The notes below the pieces were generated by a model. That model saw nothing but the letters and a program-made list of their open reading frames with translations. It had not been told where the DNA came from and ran no database searches. Positions 63,450 to 64,000 of a DNA stretch of 64,000 bases are shown piece after piece. Within the stretch, counting starts at the first letter, position 1. The number at the start of each line of letters is the position of its first letter. This stretch comes from Eriocheir sinensis (taxonomy: Eukaryota > Arthropoda > Malacostraca > Decapoda > Varunidae): positions 15,681,831 through 15,745,830 of the forward strand of contig NC_066520.1 of NCBI RefSeq assembly GCF_024679095.1, given 5' to 3'. The position numbers were made by a program, and so were the translations under genes.

Positions 63450-64000
63450 GTAAGTGAAGGCAGAGTAGATAAGGAGAGGCGTGATGGTCTGTGTGTGTAG
63501 AATTTGACGCAGACTCGTGCACTCCTATCACACACGTTTCAAAAGTATCTGTTGCCACGCGAGGGGTCTCATCACGATAAAGAAACACTATATAGCAAGG
63601 CCGAGGCGGAGAGGTCTTCCAGCCAGCTTGGTTCTTGGGTTCATGACGTCATTGTTCAATCAAAGAGAAAACTGAAGAGGTGACTAATTAATAAAGTATC
63701 GTGAATGTCGGTATCGTTACAGAAAATCATTAGACTATAGGGAAACAAAATTGTCGAGTCCGTTTTGGCGTTGGCTCCCGCGGGTCCATTTCTCCCCTCT
63801 GCTCTGCCACACAGTCTCAACACCTATTTTTTCCTCTCATATGTTACCTATAGCTTACATATGAGAGGAAGAGATAGGTGTTGGGACTGTGTGGTAGAGC
63901 AGAGGGGAGGAATGGACCCGCGGGAGCCAACGCCAGACCGGCCTCGACATATTTGGAAGACGATAGTAATAATGGGTAATTGTAAAAATATAAATGAATA
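63450..64000 (+). other. fourth intron, 5' end (runs off the window)
   Basis: Follows donor GTAAGT at 63450. Contains a CRE (63644-63651) and the long hairpin at 63752-63948. The rest of the gene, including GAF and catalytic exons, would lie beyond 64000. Confidence 0.6.
63752..63948. repeat. long inverted repeat (hairpin), about 92-bp arms and 12-bp loop
   Basis: The left arm 63752-63844 and right arm 63857-63948 are reverse complements with about 8 differences (roughly 91% identity) and no gaps that I can see. The arms include GCGTTGGCTCCCGCGGGTCC and its complement. It could be a foldback or MITE-like element or a hairpin RNA source. No clear target-site duplication flanks it. Confidence 0.93.

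Overview
The window looks like one long stretch of a decapod crustacean genome, most likely a crab (inference). The grounds are very dense and very long microsatellites, arrays of degenerate minisatellites, a CR1-type retroelement whose 3' end carries a tandem TTCTTATG-like motif, tRNA-derived SINEs of a type I associate with decapods, and short exons separated by introns of 10-34 kb. Almost every long open reading frame here is translated simple repeat (LSLS, RERE, VCVC, TTTT and similar) and is not a gene.

I can support one host gene, on the + strand. Four short exons lie at 2695-2796 (with the start codon), 36638-36703, 47399-47560 and 63318-63449. Each has a plausible acceptor and donor, all three internal introns are phase 1, and the spliced frame stays open for 152 codons. 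The third exon encodes the short helical segment (HPE...LM...ERW..RR) found at the N terminus of cyclic-nucleotide phosphodiesterases of the PDE10/PDE11 group. The fourth encodes a poly-threonine linker ending in a basic RAS motif. The GAF and catalytic domains must lie downstream. Everything else appears to be intron of this gene, plus 2.7 kb upstream of its first coding exon.

Layout: 1-2694, upstream or 5' intron with a (GT)n array and a GC-rich 131-bp duplication. 2797-36637, first intron (33.8 kb) with a CR1 inserted in a minisatellite, a candidate recursive splice site at 5821/5822, SINEs, a decayed non-LTR endonuclease fragment, a 391-bp (AG)n tract and many minisatellites. 36704-47398, second intron (10.7 kb), with (CAA)n, (GAA)n, (GA)n and 73-bp and 150-bp arrays. 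47561-63317, third intron (15.8 kb), with a full tRNA-SINE between (CA)n blocks, a 1.4-kb purine array, a CRE/CCAAT cluster beside a 163-bp repeat, and 131-bp and 138-bp arrays. 63450-64000, fourth intron, with a long near-perfect hairpin.

The most interesting signals are the recursive splice site, the terminal hairpin whose arm differences mostly keep RNA pairing, and seven perfect CRE octamers (about one expected by chance) in a gene that probably degrades cAMP/cGMP. No rRNA, functional tRNA, CRISPR or bacterial features were seen. Family assignments come from remembered motifs and were not searched.
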